From positions 1 through 64,000 of the forward strand of contig NZ_JACSQG010000014.1 of the NCBI RefSeq assembly GCF_014836765.1: a stretch of 64,000 nucleotides of DNA. Direction: 5' to 3'. The notes under the pieces were generated by a model. The model was not told where the DNA came from. It did no database searches and saw only the letters and a program-made list of their open reading frames with translations. The translations under genes were made by a program, and so were the position numbers. This stretch comes from Serpens gallinarum (GTDB lineage: Bacteria; Pseudomonadota; Gammaproteobacteria; Pseudomonadales; Pseudomonadaceae). Below are positions 63,921 through 64,000 of this stretch, piece after piece (position 1 is the first letter of the stretch; each line of letters starts with the position of its first letter).

Positions 63921-64000
63921 ATGAGCAACCATTCTGGACATGATGACCGAGACAGTGTTGCGGACGCGGGGGCGATCTTTTGCCTGATACTGATAGCCGT
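63921..64000 (+). CDS. Start of a small membrane-protein gene, cut by the window end
   Basis: An ATG at 63921 follows GGGGAAAACG, a good ribosome site. The visible part reads MSNHSGHDDRDSVADAGAIF and then the start of a hydrophobic helix CLILIA. It is probably a small single-helix protein, divergent from cysI. Its length and function cannot be judged here. Confidence 0.5.
   Translation, partial: MSNHSGHDDRDSVADAGAIFCLILIA

Overview
The window looks like a chromosomal segment of a Pseudomonas (or close relative). Most genes are GC-rich. From tig at about 27 kb to cysI at 63.7 kb the order is tig-clpP-clpX-lon-hupB-ppiD-fabI-yej transporter-mltD-gloB-rnhA-dnaQ-ldcA-fimL-nudC-sohB-acuI-cysI, which matches, from memory, the P. 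aeruginosa PA1800-PA1838 block. That half is conserved housekeeping DNA. The first 27 kb is much more mosaic. Functions are family-level calls made by reading motifs; no database search was possible.

Region 1 (1-4.8 kb) is accessory. A cupin-like gene is followed by the eroded 3' end of an IS4-type transposase, set among copies of an AAGGGGACAGATTT-type repeat. Next come four AT-rich genes in one orientation on the minus strand: a P-loop ATPase, a DUF2971 protein, a small zinc-ribbon membrane protein and an internally duplicated protein. Three attC-like recombination sites separate them and share a 19-nt core. This reads as a piece of an integron cassette array with no integrase in view.

Region 2 (4.8-17.3 kb) carries an Old Yellow Enzyme with its ArsR-type repressor, a PAS chemoreceptor, and a probable light-response neighbourhood: a photolyase operon led by a DUF523/DUF1722 gene and containing a MerR-type regulator, a lipocalin, a decayed PAS-EAL gene, the rRNA hydroxylase rlhA, a short LOV photoreceptor, a second MerR-type regulator and a VTT membrane protein. 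Both MerR proteins lack the histidine that binds cobalamin in CarH. This fits regulators that take their light signal from a LOV partner, as described for P. putida PplA/PplR.

Region 3 (17.3-23.2 kb) is selenium metabolism: selD-selU divergent from a PhnD-type ABC transporter (probable selenate or selenite uptake). The 3' end of selU has been duplicated together with a palindromic GTAGGGTGGAT-type element that occurs three times in the window.

Region 4 (23.2-27 kb) is a decaying surface-polysaccharide locus: a sugar-transferase remnant, an internally deleted UDP-glucose dehydrogenase gene, an intact low-GC GT2 glycosyltransferase and an intact flippase, then a possible membrane-protein remnant.

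Region 5 (27-64 kb) holds the protein quality-control operon (tig, clpP, clpX, lon with a sigma-32-like promoter, hupB, ppiD), fabI, a Yej-type peptide ABC transporter with two tandem binding proteins, mltD, gloB, the methyltransferase-rnhA-dnaQ operon, a lysine/arginine decarboxylase preceded by a heptanucleotide tandem repeat, fimL and nudC, a lipid/CoA-type cluster, and the DUF934-cysI sulfite reductase operon. I recognised no tRNA, rRNA or CRISPR array.
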